This document shows positions 23,776 to 35,024 of a stretch of DNA of 64,000 nucleotides, piece after piece. The position numbers and the translations under genes are program-made. The stretch's first letter is position 1; each line of letters begins with the position of its first letter. The notes under the pieces were generated by a model. The model searched no databases, was not told the DNA's origin, and saw nothing but the letters and a program-made list of their open reading frames with translations. This stretch comes from Aureobasidium sp. EXF-3400 (Eukaryota > Ascomycota > Dothideomycetes > Dothideales > Saccotheciaceae), in contig SWBL01000052.1 in assembly GCA_024195585.1 (NCBI GenBank), positions 124,001 through 188,000 on the forward strand, given 5' to 3'.

Positions 23776-26611
23776 TATCGACGTTGACGACCTGTTTGGC
23801 GAAGAAAGCATCAACGCTGCCATCGCTGCCACTTTTGATACTGATGCCCTCTCTCGACGCATCGAGCGTTCTCACATCGTAGGCTGTTGCCAGTAAGTTT
23901 GTTCTCCTCGCCATCTTCAATGCTTCAGACATTTAGTAACCCTGAGCAGGAGGCTGGCATGGTCCAGAACCAGCTGTGTTGCTCAAATATCTGCAGATTC
24001 TCGCAAGGTCTTCGTGCGCGCCCTCTGTCGCGACAAGAACACTGCTAAATGGTCTCTGTCTGATGAAACCGAGGTCAGTGCCTCAGAAGGCGCCATCTTC
24101 ACTCACGTCGAGTGGAGCAGCTCTGGTTTCGATCTCGTTGTCGCGGATCAGTATGGTCGTTTCACTCTATTCAGTTTGACCCATGCCTTGAATAGTCTTG
24201 AGCGCCGGCCTGTAAATTTGACAAGTACTGTCGATGATCTAAACCAAATCGTCGGCCTCCATTGGCTTCCTCACAATCTGGCAGGCCAGACGCGTGTAAG
24301 TCGCACATGTGTGTGTTGGTCATGAAGGTGTTGTCTGACTTTCAACCCTAGACTGCTTTGATACATCCAGCTGTAAAAGAGGGTAACCGATGGGTCAATA
24401 CCATGAGGTTTCACGAAATCCATGGCGTCTCGAATCCAATTGACAACAAGGGAGCCTTTCTGTGTGTTACCCGTAGAGGTCTTCTCAAACTCATCTACGA
24501 ACAACCCGGTCAACCATGGTCGCAATACGTTTTTACTCTAGACAATCCTACCGATTCTGGAGATGTGCTTACGCATGCCGCCTTCTGTCAAGCCAATCGT
24601 CAGTATCCCCTCTCTTCATGACCCTTGCGCCTAGACTGACCCTCGCAGAACATCTCGTCATGGTCACCTATGATGCTTCCAAGCGATTACGTCTATACAA
24701 GATCATGATCAACTGGAATCCTAATGCCGGCGACGGAAACAACCACAAAGCAACTCTGAATCCTCAGATGGCAATATTACATGTTGAGCTACTGGATCGA
24801 TGTGTCCCCCAATCTCCTGAACGTGCAGCAAGTGCTCAAATGTCATCGTTACATATCGAGCCAATCTCACAGGCAATTGAAAACAGTACGTTCACCGTTG
24901 TGGCCGTCTTTACGAGCGCAGCACAGGATCATGGCGGTAAATTCAGTATCATCTCTCGATGGGAACTTCAACAAACAGATGCCACATTACACGACAGTTT
25001 CAAGAGCTTGAAGCCGACAGCCACTCAACCTGCTGCTAACAAGCCTGTGCAAAGGTTGTATCGAACCGAGGATGTGTTTTTACAGAAAGCTATACTGGCT
25101 GTGCAGAGCAACGTCTATCACAACACATTCGCCTTTGCGGCGAGCGATGGTACGGTTGAATTTCGTTCCCGAGAAACCATGCAGATCATAGTATCAGACG
25201 GAGACACCAACAAAGCCACAAGTCTACCACAGAACGGATTCTCTTTCCCGGACTCGGATTGCATTGACATTTCTCTTTCACCTAGTATGGCGGCGTCAGT
25301 TATAACCAAATTAGATGGCACACTCGAGCTACACAAAGCTGAGTATGTACACGGTTGGAAAAATGTGAAAGACGACAACGGTATGATTTGAAATCGACCC
25401 TCTAGTCGACGCTAAGACTAACCGCTATAGATCTTGCACAAGCCGCCGTCGTCTCTCTGGCTCGAGAACTCGGCATCGTGACATGCTACCAAATCGGCTT
25501 TGACGACTTACTGTCTGTGATACCGACAGACCTAGACAGAAGTCTTCGACGCAAGTTCATCAGCGAGATAATTGGTACGATAAACCGTAACCTTGACTTC
25601 TCTCTCGATGATCCGAAGCTGCAATCTGGCAAGGTCCTAAAAGACACCCTTCTGTACAGAATCGCCAGTACACAGCTGGTAATCAGCTACCACGCCGACC
25701 CCAAACGAAAAGACATTCCTGCAAAGTCGGCATGGGTATTGCTAAATCTTCGCTCAGTATGCACGAATATTGCACAAACCTTGAGCATGACTCAGCAGAT
25801 CAGAGGAATGCATAACATGGAGTCTAGCTTGTTCGTGTCGCTCAAAGGTTTGGTGAGATGGTCGTTAGATCTGATGACACTCATCTTTGACGACATAATT
25901 GAGATCATGCGATTCTGCAAGGGCAACTTTGATCGGGAAAGGATCTTGGCTTATGTGCACGAGAGAAATACTGCAGCTCTACACATTCTACTTAGCAGTA
26001 CGTCGCGCGCATTGCTGGGCATGCTGGGCAATTTGATCCGCAATTTCGCCATGCGTATTGTCAAGACTCAAGAGAAGGTGCGTCTCAGCAGTAGGACCAA
26101 CGACATACGAGACAGTGTCGAGCTGCAACATATGGAAGCGATGATGGGCCCGGGGCTACCATTCGAGATCAGGCTGTTTGAGCAGCTCGTCGCAGAGACC
26201 GACGGAAATGTTCGTGCAACATATCAAGCTGCGCAGTCATCACCCCTACAACGAAGCTTCTACGAACAGGGCATGATTGTCGACGCCGATATCCCTGATG
26301 CGCTAAGCCCAGTGCTACAGAGACTGTTTGGCGAGATTGTGCCGCGTCTTGAGAGCCAGATCGATGGAGTCGCCATCTATCTTGTAGACACAGCATGGTT
26401 GGGTCTGGGCGAAGACGAAGAAGCAATCAAACGAGCGGACAGACAACAGTACGACGTGCTGCGCAAGTGTGCCATCCCACCAAACGCCAAAGTCAGACAG
26501 TGCAGGAGATGTGGTAGTGTCATCGAGAACTTGGTAGATGGACACATGGCGGCTTGGGTACAGAATGCACACAAGGTGTGTATCTGTCTCTCTCACTGGA
26601 CTGTCGTTTGA
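23768..26611 (+). CDS. MED16: Mediator complex subunit 16 (Med16/Sin4)
   Basis: Med16 is part of the Mediator tail, which relays signals from gene-specific activators to RNA polymerase II. It has five exons (23768-23892, 23950-24295, 24352-24598, 24649-25380, 25431-26611) giving 876 aa. The start MDNIDVDDLFGE matches the acidic opening of fungal Med16, and VGCCQRLAWS follows at the first junction. The N-terminal half is WD-like (DDLNQIVGLHWLP, AFLCVTRRGLLKLIY); the second half is helical. The C-terminus keeps a cysteine cluster, CRRCGSVIENL and later CIC. I end the gene at 26611 without a further intron because splicing at 26576 would remove those last cysteines. Introns are 50-57 nt. Confidence 0.9.
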
Positions 26612-27470
26612 TGCAGGTGGATCCAAAACGTCCTCATTGATCCTCTCTACAAAACAAAGCTGCGCAGTAGACACACAAAAACTATCAACGCACCAATCAA
26701 GATACAAACGCAACCCAAGCAAAAAAGAATCACAGGTCTGACAGGTTGGGGATTTGTAACTCACTTTCAAGTTCTCTCGTATCCTCGCTTCTCTTCCTTT
26801 CTCTTCGTTCCTCCAACTTCTCCTCCAGCCTCTGATAGTGACCAGACCACCTTTCCACAGGGGCGCGTCTATCAAGAGACAGTTGTTGATTGATTGATCG
26901 AAACTGGCGAAAGTAATTAGCTGATGAGGAGGTTCGAACACGAGAGCTTGTGGTTGTTGTTGGCGCTGAATAGACAAAGGTGCTCTGCCAAGACTTGTGG
27001 TTAGCTATCATTCTGCTATACCAAACCGTCAGACCGTGTGATTGGTGAGGGAACTGGCGAGATCGTGGTATATGAAGTGTTGGTGATGTTGTTGTCGTCC
27101 ACAGTGAGTCAAGGAGTCATGCATCTCTCTAGTCTAGTGAGAATGAGGTATACTATCCTCCTATCTGATGATCATCTATACGTCAATCGAGATAGCCATG
27201 GAAGGTGTGATCACCGATATCTGCTTGTGTGGTAAACAAAGACTTCCATGCGTTTGCTTCGTTTCTTGCCACTGCTCAAGAAAAACAGCAATCTGCTTGA
27301 TGCTTCTTTCCTTTTCTACATTCGCGATTCACCTCTTCGCTCAAGTACTCCTTTATATCTCATATGCTTGACTACAGACTCTCCTTGAAAGCAGCAATCA
27401 ACATGATGATATATCTACCTCGCAGTCCCATGCCTCTAAGCATGTCACCTCACCAGCCTCCAATCCCAAG
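26612..27470. other. Intergenic, about 0.9 kb, with a possible small gene
   Basis: This lies between MED16 and the Clr2-like gene. The left part contains the possible 93-codon minus-strand gene listed separately. The right part (27012-27470) is T-rich with pyrimidine tracts near 27300-27350 and probably forms the Clr2-like promoter and leader. Confidence 0.5.
26730..27011 (-). CDS. Possible small hypothetical protein
   Basis: This is an uninterrupted 93-codon frame. The first half is Ser/Thr-rich (TTTTSSRVRTSSS). The second half is strongly charged and helical, with RLEEKLEERRERKRSEDTRE. I do not recognise the family. The charged helix looks more protein-like than neighbouring frames, but the overlapping minus-strand frame at 26315-26977 covers the same DNA. 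An upstream exon may be missing. Confidence is low. Confidence 0.3.
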   Translation of the reverse strand: MIANHKSWQSTFVYSAPTTTTSSRVRTSSSANYFRQFRSINQQLSLDRRAPVERWSGHYQRLEEKLEERRERKRSEDTRELESELQIPNLSDL

Positions 27471-27958
27471 ATGGCCGCCCCCAATCAAGGTCCCGCTCCA
27501 AACCCCAACCCTGGAAACAACCCAGGTCCTACTCTACCTACACGCGACATCGATCTCAGTGATCCTGTATTCCACAGCGACGGACAATCCCAACAATCTC
27601 AAGTCGCAGATCTCAGAAGTCCCCTCAAGTATCTCACTCAGCGCTTCAACAGCAATCCCCACTATGTCACCACACTGGGTAAGTCCTGTAGCGTCCGCAA
27701 TCTCCACATCTTTCACGAATACTAAAGTCAAGTGTTACCTCAGGTTACAATGTCAACTTCATTGGTGGACTTCCCCAGGGATATGTTTGGGAGCGTCGAG
27801 TCGGTGGTACACATACTAGTCAGTTTGGAGAAGTACCGGATGTCTACATCTTCGGACATCCTTCTGGCAGGTTATACAGATCAGCTACAGATTTCGTCAA
27901 ACATGTCTATCACATCATGCGCGACGATCTTTCCAACTGCGATTGTTCGCGGTGCTGA
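27471..27958 (+). CDS. Stand-alone Clr2 N-terminal-like domain protein
   Basis: Two exons (27471-27678 and 27744-27958) around a 65-nt intron give 140 aa. After a Pro/Asn-rich start, residues 65-140 resemble the N-terminal domain of the silencing protein Clr2: GYNVNFIGGLPQGYVWERR, DVYIFGHPSGRLYRSATDF and a closing CDCSRC cluster. In fission yeast Clr2 is a subunit of the SHREC heterochromatin complex. This protein ends directly at the cysteine cluster, so the C-terminal parts of Clr2 are absent. The match is from motif memory, not a search. A chromatin role is inferred. The start context CAAGATGG is good. Confidence 0.65.
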
Positions 27959-28584
27959 TGCAGAGGTTGAAGGAATCAGGTGTGTGCACAATGGGAATGG
28001 AAGATATGGAGGAGTTGGATGGGTGCCCGTGATATGCTCCTGATGAGCTGCTTGAGATTGCAGATCACTGAGTATCCTGAACGTACCAGATCGTTGGTGG
28101 GAAGTATCATCTCTGGTTTGTGAAAGATGATGAAAGGAACGTCTCGAAGAATAACATAGACTCATTTACACTAAGCAGCGACACTTGCACTGCTCTGCTC
28201 TTGCCCATTAGGTCTTCATCTCGCTGTGCTTCCGTGTCCGTCAGATTGAGCCTTCTCCCTCTTTCTCTTGTGGAAAGTCACAAGTATAGCTCCTTCTCGT
28301 GAGATAGTCACTCCATGGCAGTTGCAGAAACATTTGTTGTTGGTGTATAATGATTTAATTTATACCGATATATGAGAAGGACCGTTTTATTGGCACCAAA
28401 GCAAAATCCATCAGGAAGAATCGAAAAAAGATAGGATCCAAGGAAAGGAGAAATCATCAAGCAGATCATCAGCATATCAAAGGAATGTGTGTTGTGCAGT
28501 AGGAACTAGAGACCAGACATCTTCATCCAAGGCAAGAGAACAGAAAGGATAGAGAAAAGATCAGCAGTCTTTTCTTTTCCTTCT
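27959..28584. other. Convergent 3' region
   Basis: This is about 630 bp between the Clr2-like stop and the stop of the Ser/Thr-rich wall protein. It is AT-rich near 28330-28500, with A-rich stretches suitable for 3' ends. No gene was seen. Confidence 0.55.
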
Positions 28585-29726
28585 TTACCAGCCTCCGTAA
28601 CCACCACCGCCGTAAACGGGGACAGTGGTGCAGACCGACTTGCCAGAAGTGTAGGTCTTGGTGTCAGGTTTGGTGATGGTCAAAGTTTTGCTCTCGACTT
28701 CGGGCCTAAATTAAAGGATATATTAGCATGGTCCTGTCGAACTTGAATGCTGAATAACTTACTTGCTGACGGTAACGGTTTTGGTCTCGGTGACAGTCTT
28801 GGTCTCGGTCCTGGAGAGAAGGTAATTAGTATGATTTTACGATGTATGTGCCCTGGGAGTAACTTACTGCTCGACAGGCTTGGTCTCGGTGACTACACTG
28901 GTCTCGGTCTCGGTCTTGTAGGTGGTCTCTGGGACGACGACGGGCCTAGAGGAAGTTCATGGTTAGTAACGTTCCAGTAAATCGAATCTCGAGATCAACA
29001 TCGGCAGACGATTTTTCTCAAATATACTTACGTGGAAGTAGTCAGAGTGGTGAGGTAGGTACTCCAGATCGTCTTCTCGGTGACAACAGGCTTAGTCTCA
29101 GTGACTGTAGTGGGCTTGACGACTGCATATGGAGCTTAGCATGATTCACAAGCATTCGAAGCCCAGCAAAGTCGACTCACCCGTAGTGTATCCGGTAGAA
29201 ACATAGACAGAGGTAGAAACGTAGGTGGAAGTGCTGACGGAGGGAATGTAGACAGTGGTTGCAGAGTAGGTGATGGTGGTCAAGTAACCAGTGGAGGTCG
29301 AAGTGATGTATTCGGTCTTGCAAGACGTGCTGACACTGGTGGAAGACGACTTGCTCTTAGATGAGCTGCTGGACTTGGAAGTGGAGTAGCTGCTAGACTT
29401 GGAAGAGCTCTTGCTGGTGCTCTTAGACCAAGTGGAGGCACTGGTGGTAGGGGTGCTCTTCGACTCAGTAGTCTTGGATTCCGTCTTCTTGGAGGTGGTA
29501 TCGACCCAGCCGCTGCTGCTGGAGGATGGAGTAGGGAAACCACCATATCCAGCGGAGGAAGAAGTGGTCTTGACCTCTTTGGTGCTGCTGCTGGTAGACC
29601 AGGAGTCATAAGGGAGAGCAACAGCGAAGCTGTTTGTTGTTAGCTCCACGTGTATCGTGCTTTCCCCGAAAAGTCCTACCTGGAAGCAAGCAGTGCGGCG
29701 ACTGCGACCTGAGTGTTGAAAATCAT
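28585..29726 (-). CDS. Secreted Ser/Thr-rich repeat protein, likely cell wall
   Basis: Six exons (29726-29680, 29629-29181, 29122-29032, 28945-28868, 28810-28763, 28705-28585) give 277 aa. The N-terminus is a signal peptide (MIFNTQVAVAALLASSFAVA) interrupted by the first intron. A Ser/Thr/Lys-rich region follows (about residues 25-110), then Thr-rich beta-prone repeats with recurring VTETK units. The C-terminus is Gly/Tyr-rich and ends GGGGYGGW. The Ser/Thr density predicts heavy O-mannosylation, so a wall or surface role is likely. There is no GPI-type hydrophobic tail. Introns 3-5 all lie in phase 2, making exons 4 and 5 symmetric. The specific family is not recognised. Confidence 0.8.
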
Positions 29727-31100
29727 CTTGAGATGGATTTCAAGAAAATGTTCAAACGATAGTGTATGAGCGAGGGAACGATGATTGTGCTGCTGGTTTG
29801 TTCTGTGTTGCTGAGGATAATTCTCTTTCGCAGCGAGCGGGAGCTGACTTTATACCTTTGTTCCAGCCTTCTCGAGTGTTGGATGTGATTATCTTCTTAC
29901 TCTCGATGCAGCACATGTCATCGCTTCTCATTATCTAGCGTGGTGATCATACAGCCTCGGAGCTCGAGTCTTCAAATGCTGGGAGATGACTCTGGAGCCA
30001 GCTACAAAGGTGGTGCAGTGTGCAGGATGCAAGATGTATTGGCAAACGAGAGAAGTATTCCCGTGGAGACATTGATTCATTGTACTTCCAACAAGAAGAT
30101 GGATACCGAAGCATTGGGCCGCTGTGCACCCCATCACCGCGCGCTCAAGAGGCAAGAGGTTGCTTCAACAGCTTACGAGATTATACCTAGACTATTCTTA
30201 CGCCGGGCACCGGAGATGCAGTGCGACTCAGGAGTCTACCTATCTGTCAGGCACAAAGAACTCAATTCTGTGCCTGGCATCGGACTTGGGAATCTTCCAT
30301 TCGGGAGATTTGTGGGTTTAAGTAAGCAGCGCAGTGCGACGACATAATCCAAGGATAGATCTTTGTGCCATGAAGGCGATCGAATCATCGTGAGGGTCAG
30401 AGTCAAATGCGTTGATGACTGTCCTCACCTGTAGACCGCTTGTCAATTGCGATCCGGACGGGGAGTAGGTCTGAGACAAGAGAGCTTGGACATAGGTATT
30501 TAGTCAAGTAGCATAATGTCTCATCAACAGCTCGCGGTATTGCAGATGAAGCCTATGCTTGTGGACATTAAGATGTCTTGGAAGTGGCGTGTGAGGCCAT
30601 ACACGCGACGATTGGATCTGGGTGCGGGCGGAAAGCTGCATGCATTCCGCTCGAGCACGTGCAGCAGAGGCGCCCGTAAATGGGTGAAACTTGAAAAGCG
30701 AACCGAGTACGGAGTACTTAGTGTTACAAACTCACGGAATGGCCATGGTTAGACTGGGAGGTCAACGTAGACTGGATCATCCCGTTGATTTTCTTCTTTG
30801 ACGTCGACGAGAACGAATCATGGCTACTCACATCTATGGCGGGGGTTCTGCAAGTTCTTAGCAACTGCAGGTCTACTCAAATCGCCTGGGAGTCGGAAGG
30901 GTGATGTCCAATGCAGCGGGTGCGGGGCCGTCGTACCCGTGGGTGCGGCGCAGTGAGTCTTAGTTCGTCCAAGATCTCGTGTCTCTGCGGCAGATGCGCT
31001 ACGCAGATAAAGTTACGAGCATTTTGAGAGAGCATAAAGTGCGATGACAATATCGTCACGAGGTATAGGCCAATGGGAACAGTCTGAAGAGGTGTCGATC
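29727..31100. other. Intergenic, about 1.4 kb
   Basis: This is upstream of the wall protein and downstream of the XAP5 gene (both minus). It holds the wall-protein promoter near 29727-29900. A 135-codon plus-strand frame (29940-30347) and a 78-codon frame (30516-30752) have no domain. A GTAC-rich short palindrome lies near 30704-30720. Nothing else was recognised. Confidence 0.55.
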
Positions 31101-32314
31101 TCATGACGCAAAGAAGAAGGCGTTACCATTCACATCCTTGCGCACATGATTGGTATAGTCCTTGGTCGGGTCGAAGTCTTCCCAGGTGCTGGCGGGAAAG
31201 ATGTGCTTGTTCTTCTCATACCAGCGTCGATCGACGACCTTTATCGCATTTGGGTCTGAGCCGAAGCCTTCGAGGCCCGCATCGGGAACGGCGGGAGACA
31301 GCGTCTGCGTCTTGGGCGTCTTGGACGCTGCCGTGGATACTGACAACCCACCTGTGGGAGTCGAAGCCGACGGGTCCACGGGAGTGGTTGCTGTGGGTTC
31401 GGCAGAGTGAGCGAACAGGGGTCCGGTGTAGCCATTGGTCTTGTTGACCATGAAAAAGTAGAACTCGTAATGCTGAACGCACGGTTAGTAAGCTGCATAC
31501 TGAGACTGGGTAGCGGAAACATACATGAGGGATAATGATATCGCCCTTGACGAGCATCAGATCATCGACACCCACACGAGCCCATTCACGTCGAGCCTTG
31601 TCACTGCCTCCGACTTCGGCACCGACCTTTCTCGCGCGATCGAGAAAGAGCCAGACCATGTCCCCCTTCTTCATGCGGCATTGACCACCAGGGATGTTGG
31701 TGCCGTCATAGAAGACGAATGGGATCAGGAATTCCGTCTGCTTGACTGCCTCTTGCATGACGAGGAACTCTTTGCGCAGCTGTTCCCGTGTTTGTGCCTC
31801 ACGCAAGAGGGCTGACTTGGACATGGACTTGGCCATGAAACCGACATTCGAGTTCGCAGCGAGGCGCTTCTTGATGGGTGCCGCTTGTTCCTCGTCTAGT
31901 GTGCTTTCCTCTTTCGTGGCTGCAGGTGTGGCAGAGCGGGACTTCAGCGATTCGCTCTGGTCCTGGGCGTCATCGTGGCCGTCGTCTCCGAATGATAGGG
32001 CTCCCTTCTTGACAGTCTTGCGCTTCTTCTTGGAGGGCTTGAACGTCGGGTCACTGCACTTGTTTTCTTAGCCGTCATCTCTTAACAGGGCGGGTGAACA
32101 CGTACGGGCTGTCTGTGGCACTGCTGGGAGTAGCGCGGCCAGATTCGAGTGCTTCTCGTTCCTTTGCATCTATCGCATCTGCTCTTCGCTTCCTGAAATC
32201 ATCGAGTTGGACAAGTCCAACAGTTTGCGCCGATAGAATGTCGTCGGCCGTCTTTGCTTGGGTCGTGAAGCGCGAGTTGGGGGTAGATGTACCCGAGTTA
32301 GCTTCAGACGCCAT
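31101..32314 (-). CDS. XAP5/FAM50 family nuclear protein
   Basis: XAP5 (FAM50) proteins are conserved nuclear factors linked to chromatin and splicing. Three exons (32314-32106, 32053-31525, 31472-31101) give 369 aa. The N-terminus is helical and basic, with KKKRKTVKKG as a likely nuclear signal. The XAP5 domain starts near residue 135: EFLIPFVFYDGTNIPG, VWLFLDRARK, DLMLVKGDIIIPHHYEFYFF. A Ser/Thr/Pro-rich insert follows. The end VVDRRWYEKNKHIFPASTWE then DFDPTKDY is diagnostic. It shares a 188-bp divergent promoter with the TPR gene. The biochemical role in fungi is not settled. Confidence 0.92.
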
Positions 32315-32502
32315 GATTTGAACTGAAGATGGTCGATAAGGTGGAAATGGTTGATTCGCTGCGAGATAAGGCAGTCGCGATCATCAGGAAGGAGCGATAG
32401 AAGCCGCCAAGACCTTCACATGCGATCCGAAATTCAGCGTACGTCATCCGATATTTTGTTGTTGACATTCTTCTTGCATTTGCTCGCTGGAAAGAGTTCG
32501 CT

Positions 32503-33415
32503 ATGTCAGAAGACTATCCATCAGACGACGACAAGAGTTTTGTCTCTGCAAAGTCCTCGCATAACGTGAAGAAGGAGTCCCGCTTCTCACCAGAGGAGGA
32601 AGCCGTACGCCGCAGATACTGCCTCTTGATATATCCTGTGCTAACCAGCCAAGTCATTACTAGAAGAGTCGAACAAGCTAAAGGCCGATGCCAACTCGTT
32701 ATTTGCTCACGGATCTTTCGAAGAAGCTGTGCAGACATACGACCGTGCTCTGTCGTCCTGTCCCAACTACATCGAGTATGAGATTGCTGTATTGCACTCG
32801 AACATCGCCGCGTGTCACATCAAGTCGGAACAGTGGAAAGAAGCCATAGACAGTGCCACCAAAAGCATAGAGTCACTCGAACGAATCGACCCTCTACCGA
32901 AGCCGAAGGATCCGAGGGAATCTACCAAAGCCGCATTACAGTCCCAATCAGCAGTAGAAGAGATCGACGACGAGACAGCTGAGAAGATTGAGGCTTTGGA
33001 GAAAAGCGGGAGAACAAGAGATGATGTACAAAAGATTCGTGTCAAGGCGTTCTTGAGGCGAGCCAAAGCAAGGTCTGAGACCGGAGGTTGGGCCGCTCTG
33101 CAAGGGGCTTACGAAGGTAAGAATGGCTTTATGACTTCGTGTGGGAACCTGAATCTGACATGTGCAGACTATACTTTCCTTGCGGCCGCGGCCAATCTAT
33201 CGCCATTGGACAAGAAGACTGTACAAAAGTCGATAGCTGATATTGGTCCCAAGCTGGAGGAAGCCAAAACCAACGAGATGGCAGAGATGATGGGTAAGTT
33301 GAAGGGCCTAGGCAACAGCATGTTGAAACCTTTTGGCCTAAGTACCAACAACTTTCAATTTGTCAAGGACGAGAAGAGCGGAGGGTACAGCATGAACTTC
33401 AACCAGGGGGCTTGA
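32503..33415 (+). CDS. TPR protein, TTC1-like
   Basis: Three exons (32503-32604, 32669-33116, 33168-33415) give 265 aa. A short acidic N-terminus precedes three TPR-like helical pairs: KADANSLFAHGSFEEAVQTY, VLHSNIAACHIKSEQWKEAI and a degenerate third. The C-terminal NSMLKPFGLSTNNFQFVKD and GYSMNF segments are typical of TTC1-like proteins. TTC1 proteins are thought to bridge chaperones and small GTPases. The second exon's acceptor is unusual: only cleavage after GAAGAG (exon at 32669) keeps the frame, six nt from a more typical TAG. The gene is divergent from XAP5 and convergent with p23, another Hsp90-linked protein. Confidence 0.88.
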
Positions 33416-33613
33416 GCATCCAAGAACAAGAATTGAGAGTGTATGCATGTGAACACTGATTGTGCTATGAAAACTAATTTGGTATCTCGTAGAGCTTCGT
33501 GGTGATTATCGTCCGTGTCTATGTCCGAATGCTGTAAAAGCGCTTCTTCGTCAGTGGCGGTTCATAACTACTTTTTCCAAGGCGGTGGCGGGCATCAATC
33601 CAGGGCCATCTCT

Positions 33614-34478
33614 TTACTCGACCTCCTCGATCTTGCTGGACTTGGAGGCACCAGCGTTGGCCTCCTCGGCCTCCTCGAGCTCGGGCATGTCGTCGTCGTC
33701 ATCGTCATCACCCTCTTCGCCGCCCATACCGCCCATTCCACCCATACCACCCATGCCGCCCATCATACCCTGCAGGGCACTGAGGTCCATGCCACCGGCG
33801 CCGCCGGCACCGCCCATACCACCGAGCTTGGAGAAGTCAATGCCTCCGAAGCCACCGTCACCGCCGCCCATACCCTCCATGCCACCACCGGGCATACCGC
33901 CTTGACCGCCCATGCCACCCATGCGGGACATGTAGTCGTCATCTTCGGGAACGGCGTCCTGCTCATCCTCATCGACCCACTGGAAAAAAGAAGTCAGTAT
34001 GGCTTAGTGACAATTCATGAGTAATGGCACGTACTTTGTCGAAGTTGGTCTTGATGTAGTGAACCTTTTGCTTGTCCTTGAGAAGACGGGGCCAGTACTC
34101 CTCGTTGAGCTCCTTCTTTTGCAGGACAAGCTCGATCCAGCGCGAAGAGTGGTTGATCTTGCTCTCCTTGGGGTCAATCTCGGCGAACAGGTCCATCTTG
34201 ACGTGGTAGGTGGCCTTCTTGCTCTCTGAGTAACCGGTGAATTCGAGCGACGAGGGTTGCAGATCGAGCTTCATGTTCTTGGGGTCGACATCGGGGACGA
34301 CAATGGTCATGTAGATGTGGTTCTTCTCGGGCTCGGTGGTGGACGAACGCTGGGCCCAGGTGACTGCGCATGGGAGGTTAGCATGTTTCGCCGGCAATCA
34401 ATTAGTGACGGGCGACTCACCCTCAGGGACGATCTGCTTCATGTTCTTGGTGTCGGTGGTGTTGGTAGGCTGCTCCAT
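33614..34478 (-). CDS. SBA1: Hsp90 co-chaperone p23 (Sba1/Wos2)
   Basis: p23 stabilises the ATP-bound closed form of Hsp90 and slows its ATPase, in cytosol and nucleus. Three exons (34478-34421, 34363-34035, 33979-33614) give 250 aa. The CS domain (about residues 20-125) includes VTWAQRSS, IYMTIVVPD, LEFTGYSE and the conserved WPRLLKDK. The tail is unusual: from about residue 140 it is Gly/Met-rich (GGMGG runs) and ends very acidic (seven consecutive Asp). Many p23 proteins are shorter, about 160-220 aa. It shares the 546-bp divergent promoter with VPS24. Confidence 0.95.
33620..33930 (-). repeat. SBA1: GGM coding repeat in the p23 tail
   Basis: Reiterated Gly-Gly-Met codons (CCGCCCAT/CCACCCAT units on the plus strand) run for roughly 50 residues. 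The densest part is 33722-33770, where four or more units occur in tandem. Such tracts are prone to length change between strains. Confidence 0.8.
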
Positions 34479-35024
34479 GATGTGTGATGTTGTATGTGAA
34501 TGGATTTTTGAGAAATGCGACAAAGATGTCTTGATGGTTGAGTATGTCGGCCAGAAAAGACCTTGCAAGTCGTCAGTCGCTCGTTTTGTGGGGTCGCAGT
34601 CTAGAATACACGGGAAGCAGATAGAACCCGTCCACGCTGATCCGCAACAAACAGACAACAAACATTTGACGTGCAGGAGAGATCAGACTTACCGAAATAT
34701 GATCTGCCTAGTTCACGCTCCCGAAGCTGAATACAAGCAAATAATGTCTTTGAATTGAGATGATCAGAAGCGTCTCGTTAGGGCTGCTTGTTGTGAACGT
34801 GAGAGCTCTTGGAGCTTTGATCCAATGGCGGGGGAGGGCCGCCGAACCGACGTAATGCGCCAAGTCCCCGCCGATAGCGATAGTAGCCAAGGCATCACGG
34901 TAGAACACTCAATGCCCAACTCTCTCCCATCATCTCCACTCGCGTGTCAGACTCAGTCCGACCAAAATTCGATACTACTCTGGCATGCTATGAGCAAGTG
35001 TCACAACGCATACCATCCGCAAGC
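34479..35024. other. Divergent promoter between p23 and VPS24
   Basis: This is 546 bp between two divergent start codons. Frames of up to 87 codons overlap on both strands with no domain. No clear heat-shock element array could be picked out by eye. Confidence 0.55.

Noticed and set aside
26315..26977. 220-codon minus-strand frame
   Set aside because: Largely antisense to the last exon of MED16 and without a domain.
29940..30347. 135-codon plus-strand frame
   Set aside because: No domain, and the start lies in the upstream region of a divergent gene.
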